NCBI RefSeq assembly: GCF_030386795.1
Contig: NZ_JANUQM010000014.1
Location: 186,001-250,000 of the forward strand
Direction of reading: 5' to 3'
DNA: 64,000 bases
DNA from: Streptomyces sp. S.PNR 29
Lineage (GTDB): Bacteria > Actinomycetota > Actinomycetes > Streptomycetales > Streptomycetaceae
Positions 1 through 9,161 of this stretch are shown one piece after another. Both the position numbers and the translations under genes were made by a program. The number at the start of each line of letters is the position of its first letter. Position 1 is the first letter of the stretch. The notes under the pieces are model-generated. The model was given only the letters and a program-made list of their open reading frames with translations, was not told the origin of the DNA and ran no database searches.

Positions 1-193
1 TGTCTTCGCCGAGGTCGTCGACATCACGGGCATCGTGCTCACCAAGCTGGACGGCACGGCCAAGGGCGGCATCGTGGTCGCCGTGCAGCGCGAGCTGGGC
101 GTGCCGGTCAAGCTGGTCGGTCTCGGCGAGGGAGCCGACGACCTGGCGCCGTTCGAGCCGGAGGCGTTCGTTGACGCCCTTATCGGGGAGTGA
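1..193 (+). CDS. ftsY: FtsY, signal recognition particle receptor (C-terminal end only)
   Basis: Only the last 63 codons are present, with the reading frame open at the window edge. They encode the end of the NG-type GTPase domain, including the motif TKLDGTAKGG and the closing VKLVGLGEGADDLAPF, which are characteristic of FtsY. FtsY is the membrane-associated GTPase that docks Ffh-ribosome complexes for cotranslational insertion. Its partner ffh lies about 7.3 kb downstream on the same strand. The stop TGA at 191-193 is followed by a strong hairpin. Confidence 0.93.
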   Translation, partial: VFAEVVDITGIVLTKLDGTAKGGIVVAVQRELGVPVKLVGLGEGADDLAPFEPEAFVDALIGE

Positions 194-222
194 GCACCTC
201 CGAACGTCCGCATGCCGCGGAC

Positions 223-260
223 AAGCGCCCGCCCCCCGAGGCAACGGGGGACGGGCGCTT
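223..260 (+). terminator. Rho-independent-type terminator after ftsY
   Basis: Two 16-nt arms (223-238 and 245-260) are perfect reverse complements around the loop AGGCAA. The structure lies between ftsY (+) and the convergent gene that ends at 297, so it can serve both directions. Confidence 0.85.
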
Positions 261-296
261 CGCTGTGTGCGTCTCTCTGTCCGTTCTTCGTCCGCT

Positions 297-962
297 CTAC
301 GCCCGCGACCGGTGTGCCAGGTACGCCAGCGTCCCCAGCAGTAACCGGGCCGCCGGTGGCTTCGTCGCCGAGTCCAGGGCGGGCGGGCGCAGCCAGCGCA
401 CCGGGCCGAGACCGCCGCGGTCGGAGGGCGGGGCCGTGATGTACGTACCCGGGCCGAGGCCGTGCAGGTCGAGGGCCGAGGGATCGTCCCAGCCCATGCG
501 GTAGAGCAGCTCGGGCAGGCCGGCCGCGGCGCCGGGCGCGACGAAGAAGTGGACGCGGCCCTGAGGGGTCACGGTGACCGGACCGAGGGGGAGGCCCATG
601 CGCTCCAGCCGGGTCAGGGCGCGTCGCCCGGCCGGCTCGGCCACCTCGATCACGTCGAAGGTCCGCCCGACCGGCAGCATCACCGAGGCGCCCGGGACCT
701 CTCCCCAGGCCTCGGTCACCTGGTCCAGCGTCGCCCCCGCGGGGATCCGGGACGCGAAGCCGAGCGGATGAGCACCCGGCGCCCGGCAGTCGCGGCGGCC
801 GCAGGAGCAGGCGCCCGCGGCGGCCCGCGCCCCCGGGACCACGTCCCACCCCCACAGTCCGGTGAACTCGGCCACGGCGGTGCACTCCGACGAGCGGCCG
901 CGGCGGCGCGAGCCGGACCGGATGTCGCGGATCCCCCGGCTGCTGCCGATCGTGAAGCCCAT
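297..962 (-). CDS. Bifunctional primase/polymerase (Prim-Pol)-like protein
   Basis: A 221-aa protein resembling the stand-alone N-terminal Prim-Pol domain proteins found next to ftsY in streptomycetes. Visible features are an Ala/Gly-rich N-terminal half with a CSCGRRDCRAPGAHP segment, a GATLDQVTEAW segment, and the central VTPQGRVHFFVAPG that fits the hydrophobic core of this family. No helicase domain is attached, so a role in replication is not shown. It is convergent with ftsY and divergent from nsdA. The family assignment rests on overall pattern, not on catalytic residues I can verify. Confidence 0.6.
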   Translation of the reverse strand: MGFTIGSSRGIRDIRSGSRRRGRSSECTAVAEFTGLWGWDVVPGARAAAGACSCGRRDCRAPGAHPLGFASRIPAGATLDQVTEAWGEVPGASVMLPVGRTFDVIEVAEPAGRRALTRLERMGLPLGPVTVTPQGRVHFFVAPGAAAGLPELLYRMGWDDPSALDLHGLGPGTYITAPPSDRGGLGPVRWLRPPALDSATKPPAARLLLGTLAYLAHRSRA

Positions 963-1420
963 GCCCCCTCCAACGGGTCCGACGCATCGCTGGTTACGCA
1001 GCGGACGCGGAGCGTGACTCTCTGTTCAGGTTCCTCTGTTTCCGCATCCCCGGAACCGAGCGGTCTAGACGGCGCCTTGCAGCGCTCGGGGTGGCATGTT
1101 CGGCGACGCGCGCCCCTGGATGCATCGCTTCGCCCGCCCCGGCCGTCCTGTGTCAAGTCAATCGCGCGAAGGCGATCGCGAGTTCATTCGAAGGGGTGGC
1201 GAATGGTGGCGTTTCCGGGTCAGCCGTGGCAGGGCGGGTGATCGTAGGATTACTGTGTGTGCACGAGTCCTGGGGGCACATGCACGTGTGGGTATGCCGG
1301 AGGCAAGTCGGCTTTCCGTTCGAAGGGTGGCAATCACCGGACGGGCGCCGCTGAACGGCGGCATTCTGATAGGGCTTGGCGCACTCAGCGACAAGTGGTC
1401 TCAGGGATGGGGGCGTTCCA
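963..1420. promoter_or_regulatory. Divergent intergenic region upstream of nsdA
   Basis: About 460 bp between two divergent genes with no supported CDS. It carries two imperfect copies of one motif, ATTCGAAGGGGTGGC (1186-1200) and GTTCGAAGGGTGGC (1319-1332), which could be regulator sites or remnants of a duplication. Promoters for both flanking genes are expected here but no -10/-35 pair could be placed with confidence. Confidence 0.35.
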
Positions 1421-2914
1421 GTGAGCGGCAACGGCGATGGCGGGACGAGCGCTGGACACGTGACGCACACTGACAAGCGACCCAACGAACTGCTCACGTC
1501 CTGGTTCGTGCGCAGCGGCTGGTCCAAGGGCGAGCTCGCCCGGCAGGTCAACCGCCGGGCACGCCAGCTGGGCGCCAACCACATCTCCACGGACACCTCA
1601 CGCGTGCGTCGCTGGCTCGACGGCGAGAACCCGCGCGAGCCGATCCCCAGGATCCTGTCCGAACTGTTCTCGGAACGCTTCGGCGTCGTCGTCTCCATCG
1701 AGGACCTGGGCCTGCGCACCGCACGCCAGTCCCCGTCCACGACCGGCGTCGACCTGCCCTGGACGGGCCCGCAGACCGTGGCCCTGCTCAGCGAGTTCTC
1801 GCGCAGCGACCTGATGCTGGCGCGGCGCGGCTTCCTCGGAACCTCGCTGGCCCTCTCCGCGGGCCCGTCCCTCATCGAGCCCATGCAGCGCTGGCTCGTG
1901 CCCTCGCCCCCGGCCCCACGACCGGAACCGGATCCCGCACCGGCCACGCGCGCGCGTGGCCGCCTCTCCAAACCGGAGCTGGACCTCCTGGAGTCCACCA
2001 CCGTGATGTTCCGGCAGTGGGACGCCCAGTGCGGCGGCGGCCTGCGCCGCAAGGCGGTCGTCGGCCAGCTGCACGAGGTGACCGACCTCCTCCAGGAGCC
2101 CCAGCCCGAGGCGACCACCAGGAAGCTGTTCAAGGTCGCCGCCGAGCTCGCCGAGCTGGCCGGCTGGATGTCGTACGACATCGGGCTGCAGCCCACCGCG
2201 CAGAAGTACTTCGTCCTCGCGCTGCACGCCGCCAAGGAGGCGGGCGACCGGCCGCTCGGCTCGTACATCCTCTCCAGCATGAGCCGCCAGATGATCCACC
2301 TCGGGCGGCCCGACGACGCCCTGGAACTGATCCACCTCGCGCAGTACGGCAGCCGCGACTGCGCGAGCCCGCGCACCCAGTCCATGCTGTATGCGATGGA
2401 GGCCCGCGCCTACGCCAACATGGGCCAGCCCGGCAAGTGCAAACGGGCGGTGCGGATGGCCGAGGACACCTTCGCCGAGGCCGACGAGTGGGACGAGCCG
2501 GACCCCGACTGGATCCGCTTCTTCTCCGAGGCCGAGCTGTACGGCGAGAACTCCCACTCCTTCCGCGACCTCGCCTATGTCGCCGGCCGCAGCCCCACGT
2601 ACGCCTCCCTGGCCGAGCCGCTGATGCGGCGCTCGGTGGAGCTGTTCGCCGAGGACGACGAGCACCAGCGGTCGTATGCGCTGAACCTGATCGGCATGGC
2701 CACCGTGCACCTGCTGCGACGCGAGCCCGAGGAGAGCACGGTTTTCGCCACGCGTGCCATGCAGGTCGCCAAGAAGGTCCGCTCCGAGCGCGTCAACACT
2801 CGTATTCGAAAGACGGTCGACACAGCCGTACGCGACTTCGGCGACCTCGCCGAGGTCATGGACCTCACCGACCGGCTCGCCGCAGAGCTGCCGGAGACCG
2901 CCGAGGCGGTCTGA
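1421..2914 (+). CDS. nsdA: NsdA, negative regulator of differentiation and antibiotic production
   Basis: A 497-aa protein matching the NsdA family of Streptomyces. The N-terminal part (about residues 20-100) is a helix-turn-helix-like segment with the conserved SWFVRSGWSKGELARQVN and DTSRVRRWLDGENPREP. The C-terminal half is alpha-helical and TPR-like, with repeats around LAHLGRPDDALELI-like sequence. In S. coelicolor, loss of NsdA increases antibiotic production and sporulation (established knowledge). The GTG at 1421 is chosen because it gives the usual family start (VSGNGDGG). The frame is open 45 nt further upstream to 1376. Confidence 0.9.
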   Translation: MSGNGDGGTSAGHVTHTDKRPNELLTSWFVRSGWSKGELARQVNRRARQLGANHISTDTSRVRRWLDGENPREPIPRILSELFSERFGVVVSIEDLGLRTARQSPSTTGVDLPWTGPQTVALLSEFSRSDLMLARRGFLGTSLALSAGPSLIEPMQRWLVPSPPAPRPEPDPAPATRARGRLSKPELDLLESTTVMFRQWDAQCGGGLRRKAVVGQLHEVTDLLQEPQPEATTRKLFKVAAELAELAGWMSYDIGLQPTAQKYFVLALHAAKEAGDRPLGSYILSSMSRQMIHLGRPDDALELIHLAQYGSRDCASPRTQSMLYAMEARAYANMGQPGKCKRAVRMAEDTFAEADEWDEPDPDWIRFFSEAELYGENSHSFRDLAYVAGRSPTYASLAEPLMRRSVELFAEDDEHQRSYALNLIGMATVHLLRREPEESTVFATRAMQVAKKVRSERVNTRIRKTVDTAVRDFGDLAEVMDLTDRLAAELPETAEAV

Positions 2915-3086
2915 CCCCTTCAACCCCGGCCGTGGCCGGCCCTCCCGAACTGCCCGACTCGGCTCCCCCATGCCAGGTCATCGGAAGGCCGCCGCGGCCG
3001 GTCCGCGGCGCTCCAGGCGCCGCCACCGGTGAAGGTTGCGCCACGATAACGATCCGGCGGCCGGACATCTCGCAGTTCATCAACGC

Positions 3087-3122
3087 GTAACACACAAGGC
3101 GCCTTCGTCACGGCGGCGAAAC
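3087..3122 (+). promoter_or_regulatory. GlnR-type boxes upstream of amtB
   Basis: Two tandem elements fit the actinomycete GlnR pattern gTnAC-n6-GaAAC. The first is GTAAC-ACACAA-GGCGC (3087-3102) with a weak right half. The second is GTCAC-GGCGGC-GAAAC (3107-3122) and matches well. They lie 120-155 bp upstream of the amtB start, as expected for nitrogen control of this operon in Streptomyces. The rest of the 2915-3241 gap shows no CDS. Confidence 0.65.
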
Positions 3123-3241
3123 AACGAGGGGCTTCGACCGAAACCGCGCTGCGCCAATCTCGTGGCGCATAACCGGCCCACCCCTCAATTCCGCTCAGGC
3201 TTCGCCCGCACGGGGCCGTACCACATGACGAGGAGACGCCG

Positions 3242-4582
3242 ATGGCACCAGCCATCATGATGGCGGCAGACAAGGTAGAGCTGTCGCCCGCAAACACAGG
3301 TTTCATGCTCATCTGTTCCGCCCTGGTGATGCTCATGACCCCGGGCCTGGCCTTCTTCTACGGAGGCATGGTCCGCGTCAAGAGCACCCTGAACATGCTG
3401 ATGATGAGCTTCATCAGCCTCGGGATCGTCACCATCCTGTGGACGTTGTACGGCTTCTCCCTCGCCTTCGGCACGGACTCCGGCCATGTCATCGGCTGGA
3501 ACTCCGACTGGGTCGGCCTCAGCAACATCGGTCTGACCGAGCTCTGGGGCACGTACAACATCCCGATCTTCGTGTTCATGGTCTTCCAGCTCATGTTCGC
3601 GATCATCACGCCCGCCCTGATCAGCGGTGCTCTCGCCGACCGTGTGAAGTTCACGGCGTGGGCGCTGTTCGTCGCGCTGTGGGCCACGGTCGTGTACTTC
3701 CCCGTCGCCCACTGGGTGTGGGGTGAGGGCGGCTGGGCCTTCGACATGGGCGTGATCGACTTCGCCGGTGGTACGGCGGTTCACATCAACGCCGGTGCCG
3801 CGGCACTCGGTGTGATCCTGGTCATCGGCAAGCGCGTCGGCTTCAAGAAGGACCCGATGCGCCCGCACAGCCTGCCGCTGGTCATGCTCGGCGCGGGTCT
3901 GCTGTGGTTCGGCTGGTTCGGCTTCAACGCCGGCTCGTGGCTCGGCAACGACGACGGCGTCGGCGCCCTGATGTTCGTCAACACGCAGATCGCCACCGCC
4001 GCCGCCATGCTGGCCTGGCTCATCTACGAGAAGATCCGCCACGGCGCGTTCACCACGCTGGGCGCCGCCTCCGGCGCGGTCGCCGGTCTGGTCGCCATCA
4101 CCCCGTCCGGTGGTGCGGTCTCCCCGCTCGGCGCGATCGCCGTCGGCGCCATCGCCGGTGTCCTGTGCGCCATGGCCGTCGGCCTGAAGTACAAGTTCGG
4201 CTACGACGACTCGCTCGACGTCGTCGGCGTCCACCTGGTCGGCGGTGTCGTCGGCTCCTTGCTGATCGGTCTCTTCGCCAGCGGCCACGGCCAGTCCACG
4301 GTCGAGGGCCTCTTCTACGGCGGCGGCCTGACCCAGTTCTGGAAGCAGTGCGCCGGTGTCTTCGCGGTCCTCGCCTACTCGCTGGTGGCCTCCGCGATCC
4401 TCGCCTTCCTCCTCGACAAGACCATCGGCATGCGGGTCACCGAGGACGAGGAGGTGGCCGGCATCGACCAGGCCGAGCACGCCGAGACCGCTTACGACTT
4501 CAGCGGCGCGGGCGGCGGTGTCGCCGGATCCGCTCCCGCCCCGGCCCTGGCCGCCGCTCAGAGCAAGAAGGTGGACGCATGA
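3242..4582 (+). CDS. amtB: AmtB ammonium transporter
   Basis: A 446-aa polytopic membrane protein of the Amt/Mep/Rh family, about 11 transmembrane helices. The two pore histidines are visible: His181 in AVHINAG and His331 in VGVHLVGG. The family signature around LMLGAGLLWFGWFGFNAG is present. It conducts ammonium/ammonia into the cell under nitrogen limitation. A GAGGAG ribosome binding site precedes the ATG at 3242. The last codons overlap glnK (ATGA), the usual arrangement that couples the channel to its PII plug. Confidence 0.97.
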   Translation: MAPAIMMAADKVELSPANTGFMLICSALVMLMTPGLAFFYGGMVRVKSTLNMLMMSFISLGIVTILWTLYGFSLAFGTDSGHVIGWNSDWVGLSNIGLTELWGTYNIPIFVFMVFQLMFAIITPALISGALADRVKFTAWALFVALWATVVYFPVAHWVWGEGGWAFDMGVIDFAGGTAVHINAGAAALGVILVIGKRVGFKKDPMRPHSLPLVMLGAGLLWFGWFGFNAGSWLGNDDGVGALMFVNTQIATAAAMLAWLIYEKIRHGAFTTLGAASGAVAGLVAITPSGGAVSPLGAIAVGAIAGVLCAMAVGLKYKFGYDDSLDVVGVHLVGGVVGSLLIGLFASGHGQSTVEGLFYGGGLTQFWKQCAGVFAVLAYSLVASAILAFLLDKTIGMRVTEDEEVAGIDQAEHAETAYDFSGAGGGVAGSAPAPALAAAQSKKVDA

Positions 4583-4917
4583 AGCTCATCACCGCCGTCG
4601 TCAAGCCGCACCGGCTCGACGAGATCAAGGAGGCCCTGCAGGCCTTCGGCGTACACGGCCTGACGGTCACCGAGGCCAGCGGCTACGGTCGGCAGAGGGG
4701 CCACACCGAGGTCTACCGCGGTGCCGAGTACACCGTCGACCTGGTCCCCAAGATCCGCATCGAGGTGCTGGTCGAGGACGACGACGCCGAACAGCTGATC
4801 GACGTCATCGTCAAGGCGGCCCGCACCGGCAAGATCGGTGACGGCAAGGTCTGGTCACTCCCGGTCGAGACGGCCGTGCGGGTGCGGACCGGCGAGCGCG
4901 GGCCGGACGCCCTCTAG
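4579..4917 (+). CDS. glnK: GlnK, PII nitrogen signalling protein
   Basis: A 112-aa PII protein beginning MKLITAVVKPHRLDEIKEAL. Tyr51 is in the T-loop (YRGAEYTVDLVPK), and the C-terminal signature KIGDGKVW is intact. In Streptomyces GlnK is modified at Tyr51 by GlnD, by adenylylation and not the uridylylation seen in enterics (established knowledge). The start overlaps the amtB stop, so the two are translationally coupled. GlnK is expected to block AmtB when nitrogen is plentiful. Confidence 0.97.
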   Translation: MKLITAVVKPHRLDEIKEALQAFGVHGLTVTEASGYGRQRGHTEVYRGAEYTVDLVPKIRIEVLVEDDDAEQLIDVIVKAARTGKIGDGKVWSLPVETAVRVRTGERGPDAL

Positions 4918-4958
4918 GACCGCGCTGCAAGGCAGGGAAACAGAACAGGAGTCGCTGG

Positions 4959-7403
4959 GTGACGAGTACGGACGTGCAGAAAGAAGCAGAGGACTCGGGA
5001 CCCAGCGGCTACGCGGCGGCCCGGCTGCGTCTCCTCACGGAGGGGGCGCAGTCCGGGCCGCCGCGCCGTGCGGCTCTCGCGGAACTCACGGACGAGTGGC
5101 TGGCCGGTCTGTTCAACGGGGCGGCCGAAGGGCTCAGGGGCGTCTCGCTGATCGCGGTCGGCGGGTACGGCCGCGGCGAACTGTCCCCGCGCAGCGACCT
5201 GGACCTCCTGCTGCTGCACGACGGCAGTGACACCAAGGCGGTCGCCTCCCTGGCCGACCGCCTCTGGTACCCCGTGTGGGACCTGGGCCTCGCCCTCGAC
5301 CACTCCGTGCGGACACCGGCCGAGGCCCGTAAGACGGCCGGCGAGGACCTCAAGGTCCAGCTGGGCCTGCTGGACGCCCGCCACCTCGCGGGCGACCTCG
5401 GCCTCACGGCCGGCCTGCGCACCGCGGTCCTCGCCGACTGGCGCAACCAGGCGCCGAAGCGCCTGCCCGAACTCCAGGAGCTGTGCGCGGAACGCGCCGA
5501 GCGCCAGGGCGAGCTGCAGTACCTCCTGGAACCCGACCTCAAGGAGGCCCGCGGCGGCCTCCGCGACGCCACCGCCCTGCGCGCCGTAGCCGCCTCCTGG
5601 CTCGCCGACGCCCCACGCGAGGGCCTTGCCGACGCCCGACGCCGGCTGCTCGACGTACGGGACGCGCTGCACCTGACGACCGGGCGCGCGACCGACCGGC
5701 TCGCGCTCCAGGAGCAGGACCAGGTCGCGGCCGAGCTGGGCCTGCTGGACGCCGACACCTTGCTGCGGCAGGTGTACGAGTCGGCGCGGGTCATCTCGTA
5801 CGCCAGTGATGTCACGTGGCGTGAAGTGGGGCGCGTGCTGCGGTCGCGCGCCGTGCGGCCGCGTCTGCGCGCCATGCTCGGTGGCGGCAAGCCGGTTGCC
5901 GAAAGGTCTCCTCTGGCGGAGGGCGTGGTCGAGCAGGACGGCGAGGTGGTGCTCGCCCGTGCCGCGCGCCCCGAGCGCGACCCCGTGCTCCCGCTGCGTG
6001 CCGCGGCCGCCGCCGCGCAGGCCGGGCTGCCGCTCTCCCTGCACGCCGTACGGCGCATGGCGGCCACCGTGCGCCCCCTGCCCACTCCGTGGCCCGCCGA
6101 GGCGCGTGAGCAACTGGTGACCCTGCTGGGCTCCGGCCGCCCCACCGTCGACGTCTGGGAGGCGCTGGAGGCCGAGGGGCTGATCACCCGTCTGCTGCCC
6201 GACTGGGAGCGGGTCCGCTGCCGCCCGCAGCGCAACGCCGTGCACGTATGGACCGTCGACCGGCACCTCATCGAGACCGCCGTCCGCGCCTCCGAGTTCA
6301 CCCGCCGGGTCAGCCGCCCGGACCTCCTCCTGGTCGCCGCCCTGCTGCACGACATCGGCAAGGGCTGGCCCGGCGACCACTCCGTCGCCGGCGAGATCAT
6401 CGCCAAGGACGTGGCCGCCCGCATCGGCTTCGACCGCGCGGACGTGGCCGTGCTGGCCGGCCTCGTACGCCACCATCTGCTGCTCATCGACACCGCCACC
6501 CGGCGTGATCTGGAGGATCCGGCCACCGTGCGGTCGGTCGCCGAGGCGGTCGGCTCGCAGACCACCCTGGAGCTGCTGCACGCCCTCACCGAGGCGGACG
6601 CCCTGGCCACCGGGCCGGCCGCCTGGTCGTCCTGGCGTGGCTCGCTCGTCGCCGAGCTGGTGAAGCGGGTCTCGGCGGTCCTCGCCGGGGACGCCCCGGA
6701 GGAACCCGAGCCCGCGGCGCCCACCGCCGAGCAGGAGCGGCTCGCCATCGAGGCGGTCGCCACGGGCGGCCCGGTGCTGTCGCTGCGCGCGCAGACCGAG
6801 CCGCCCGCCGGGGAGCCGTCCGGGGACCCGGAGCCGCTCGGCGTGGAGCTGCTGATCGCCGTCCCCGACCAGCCGGGCGTGCTGCCCGCGGTCGCCGGTG
6901 TCCTGGCCATGCACCGCCTGACCGTCCGCACGGCCGAGCTGCGGACCCTCGACCTGCCGGACGGCGTCGAGGGCTCCGTGCTGCTGCTGGACTGGCGGGT
7001 CGCCGCCGAGTACGGCTCCCTGCCCCAGGCCGCCCGGCTGCGCGCCGACCTCGTACGGGCCCTGGACGGGTCCCTGGACATCGCCGGCCGGCTCGCCGAG
7101 CGGGACGCCGCCTATCCCCGGCGCCGGGGCGTGGTCGCGCCTCCGCCGCGGGTGTCGGTCCACCCGGCCGCTTCCCGCCTCGCCACGGTGATCGAGGTGC
7201 GCGCCCAGGACGCTCCGGGACTGCTGTTCCGGATCGGGCGGGCGCTGGAGGACGCGAAGGTGCGGGTGCGCAGTGCGCATGTGTCGACGCTGGGCTCCAA
7301 CGCGGTCGACGCTTTCTACGTGACCAGTCACAGGGGAGCCCCGCTGCCCGGGGAGGAGGCGGCCACCGTGGCGCGGAAGCTGGAAGAGACGCTGCGCGTG
7401 TGA
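4959..7403 (+). CDS. glnD: GlnD, PII adenylyltransferase/deadenylylase
   Basis: An 814-aa GlnD. It has an N-terminal nucleotidyltransferase motif GGYGRGELSPRSDLD (about residues 67-81), an HD hydrolase motif LLHDIGKGW (about 462-470) and two C-terminal ACT domains that bind small-molecule effectors. It modifies and demodifies GlnK. It follows glnK by 41 bp with a CAGGAG ribosome binding site, completing the amtB-glnK-glnD operon. The GTG at 4959 is the only well-placed start. Confidence 0.96.
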   Translation: MTSTDVQKEAEDSGPSGYAAARLRLLTEGAQSGPPRRAALAELTDEWLAGLFNGAAEGLRGVSLIAVGGYGRGELSPRSDLDLLLLHDGSDTKAVASLADRLWYPVWDLGLALDHSVRTPAEARKTAGEDLKVQLGLLDARHLAGDLGLTAGLRTAVLADWRNQAPKRLPELQELCAERAERQGELQYLLEPDLKEARGGLRDATALRAVAASWLADAPREGLADARRRLLDVRDALHLTTGRATDRLALQEQDQVAAELGLLDADTLLRQVYESARVISYASDVTWREVGRVLRSRAVRPRLRAMLGGGKPVAERSPLAEGVVEQDGEVVLARAARPERDPVLPLRAAAAAAQAGLPLSLHAVRRMAATVRPLPTPWPAEAREQLVTLLGSGRPTVDVWEALEAEGLITRLLPDWERVRCRPQRNAVHVWTVDRHLIETAVRASEFTRRVSRPDLLLVAALLHDIGKGWPGDHSVAGEIIAKDVAARIGFDRADVAVLAGLVRHHLLLIDTATRRDLEDPATVRSVAEAVGSQTTLELLHALTEADALATGPAAWSSWRGSLVAELVKRVSAVLAGDAPEEPEPAAPTAEQERLAIEAVATGGPVLSLRAQTEPPAGEPSGDPEPLGVELLIAVPDQPGVLPAVAGVLAMHRLTVRTAELRTLDLPDGVEGSVLLLDWRVAAEYGSLPQAARLRADLVRALDGSLDIAGRLAERDAAYPRRRGVVAPPPRVSVHPAASRLATVIEVRAQDAPGLLFRIGRALEDAKVRVRSAHVSTLGSNAVDAFYVTSHRGAPLPGEEAATVARKLEETLRV

Positions 7404-7432
7404 CCCGGTGGCCCTGCCGGGCGTTGACCGAC

Positions 7433-7466
7433 CGTCCCCGCCCGCCGGATCCGGCGGGCAGGGACG
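7433..7466 (+). terminator. Terminator hairpin after glnD
   Basis: A nearly perfect inverted repeat (one mismatch) centred on GGATCC, 30 bp after the glnD stop and 70 bp before ffh. It separates the nitrogen operon from ffh. Confidence 0.75.
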
Positions 7467-7535
7467 ATTGTCTTGCGGAGCCAGATACCCTGGAAGACGC
7501 TCACACTGCCCCCGACTCCGAGGACCGACGCCGCC

Positions 7536-9086
7536 GTGTTCGATACCCTCTCCGACCGCCTCAGCGCGACCTTCAAAAATCTCCGCGGCAAGGGCAGGTT
7601 GTCCGAGGCGGACATCGACGCCACGGCGCGTGAAATCCGCATCGCGCTCCTCGAAGCGGACGTGGCCCTGCCCGTCGTCCGGACGTTCATCAAGAACGTC
7701 AAGGAGCGCGCCCTCGGCGCCGAGGTCTCCCGGGCCCTGAACCCGGCCCAGCAGGTCCTCAAGATCGTCAACGAGGAACTGGTCACCATCCTCGGCGGCG
7801 AGACGCGGCGCCTGCGCTTCGCCAAGCAGCCGCCGACCGTGATCATGCTGGCCGGTCTGCAGGGTGCCGGTAAGACCACCCTCGCGGGCAAGCTCGGCCG
7901 GTGGCTCAAGGAGCAGGGCCACTCGCCCCTGCTCGTCGCCTGTGACCTCCAGCGCCCCAACGCCGTCAACCAGCTCAGCGTCGTCGCCGAGCGGGCCGGC
8001 GTCGCGGTCTACGCGCCGGAGCCGGGCAACGGCGTCGGCGACCCGGTCAAGGTCGCCAAGGACTCCATCGAGTTCGCCAAGGTCAAGGTCCACGACATCG
8101 TGATCGTGGACACCGCCGGCCGGCTCGGCATCGACCAGGAGATGATGCAGCAGGCCGCGGACATCCGGGACGCGGTCTCGCCGGACGAGATCCTCTTCGT
8201 CGTCGACGCGATGATCGGTCAGGACGCCGTCAACACCGCCGAGGCCTTCCGTGACGGCGTCGGCTTCGACGGCGTGGTCCTGTCCAAGCTCGACGGTGAC
8301 GCCCGCGGTGGTGCGGCCCTGTCGATCCGCCAGATCACCGGCAAGCCGATCATGTTCGCGTCGAACGGTGAGAAGCTCGACGACTTCGACGCCTTCCACC
8401 CGGACCGGATGGCCTCCCGCATCCTCGACATGGGTGACCTGCTCACCCTGATCGAGCAGGCGGAGAAGACCTTCAGCCAGGCCGAGGCCGAGAAGATGGC
8501 CTCCAAGCTGGCGTCCAAGAAGGGCCAGGACTTCACCCTGGACGACTTCCTGGCCCAGATGGAGCAGGTCCGGAAGATGGGCTCCATCTCCAAGCTGCTC
8601 GGCATGCTCCCGGGCATGGGCCAGATGAAGGACCAGATCAACAACATCGACGAGCGGGACGTCGACCGCACGGCCGCCATCATCAAGTCGATGACCCCGG
8701 GCGAGCGCCAGGACCCGACGATCATCAACGGCTCCCGCCGTGCCCGTATCGCGCGCGGTTCCGGTGTCGAGGTCAGCGCGGTGAAGAACCTGGTCGAGCG
8801 GTTCTTCGAGGCCCGCAAGATGATGTCGCGCATGGCCCAGGGCGGTGGCATGCCGGGCATGCCGGGGATGCCGGGCATGGGCGGCGGCCCCGGCCGGCAG
8901 AAGAAGCAGCAGAAGAAGGCCAAGGGCAAGCAGCGCTCCGGCAACCCGATGAAGCGCAAGCAGCAGGAGCAGGAGGAGGCCGCCCGGCGCGCGGCCGCCG
9001 CGCAGGGCGGCGGCGCCTTCGGGCTTCCGCAGCAGGGCGGCAAGGACTTCGAACTGCCGGACGAGTTCAAGAAGTTCATGGGCTGA
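7536..9086 (+). CDS. ffh: Ffh, signal recognition particle GTPase (SRP54)
   Basis: A 516-aa protein starting VFDTLSDRLSATFKNLRGKG, typical of the Ffh N domain. The G domain has the P-loop GLQGAGKTT (about residues 108-116), DTAGRLG and SKLDGDARGG. The C-terminal M domain ends in a Met/Gly-rich stretch (GGMPGMPGMPGMGGG) and a basic tail. It binds 4.5S RNA and signal sequences and docks on FtsY. The frame is open 63 nt upstream, but the GTG at 7536 gives the conserved family start. Confidence 0.97.
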   Translation: MFDTLSDRLSATFKNLRGKGRLSEADIDATAREIRIALLEADVALPVVRTFIKNVKERALGAEVSRALNPAQQVLKIVNEELVTILGGETRRLRFAKQPPTVIMLAGLQGAGKTTLAGKLGRWLKEQGHSPLLVACDLQRPNAVNQLSVVAERAGVAVYAPEPGNGVGDPVKVAKDSIEFAKVKVHDIVIVDTAGRLGIDQEMMQQAADIRDAVSPDEILFVVDAMIGQDAVNTAEAFRDGVGFDGVVLSKLDGDARGGAALSIRQITGKPIMFASNGEKLDDFDAFHPDRMASRILDMGDLLTLIEQAEKTFSQAEAEKMASKLASKKGQDFTLDDFLAQMEQVRKMGSISKLLGMLPGMGQMKDQINNIDERDVDRTAAIIKSMTPGERQDPTIINGSRRARIARGSGVEVSAVKNLVERFFEARKMMSRMAQGGGMPGMPGMPGMGGGPGRQKKQQKKAKGKQRSGNPMKRKQQEQEEAARRAAAAQGGGAFGLPQQGGKDFELPDEFKKFMG

Positions 9087-9117
9087 CGGCCCGGCCTTCT
9101 GACGGGCCTGTACGTCA

Positions 9118-9151
9118 CTGGGGGCGCCCCCCGCCGGAGGGACGCCCCCAG
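9118..9151. terminator. Convergent terminator between ffh and the methyltransferase gene
   Basis: Inverted repeat with 13-nt arms (9118-9130 and 9139-9151, one mismatch). It lies between two convergent genes and can end both transcripts. Confidence 0.75.
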
Positions 9152-9161
9152 CCGCGTGTCC

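Noticed and set aside
4914..8399. A minus-strand open frame of about 1160 codons antisense to glnD and ffh
   Set aside because: It is the shadow of strongly coding plus-strand genes and has a composition (Gly/Asp/Leu/Arg) without any family pattern.
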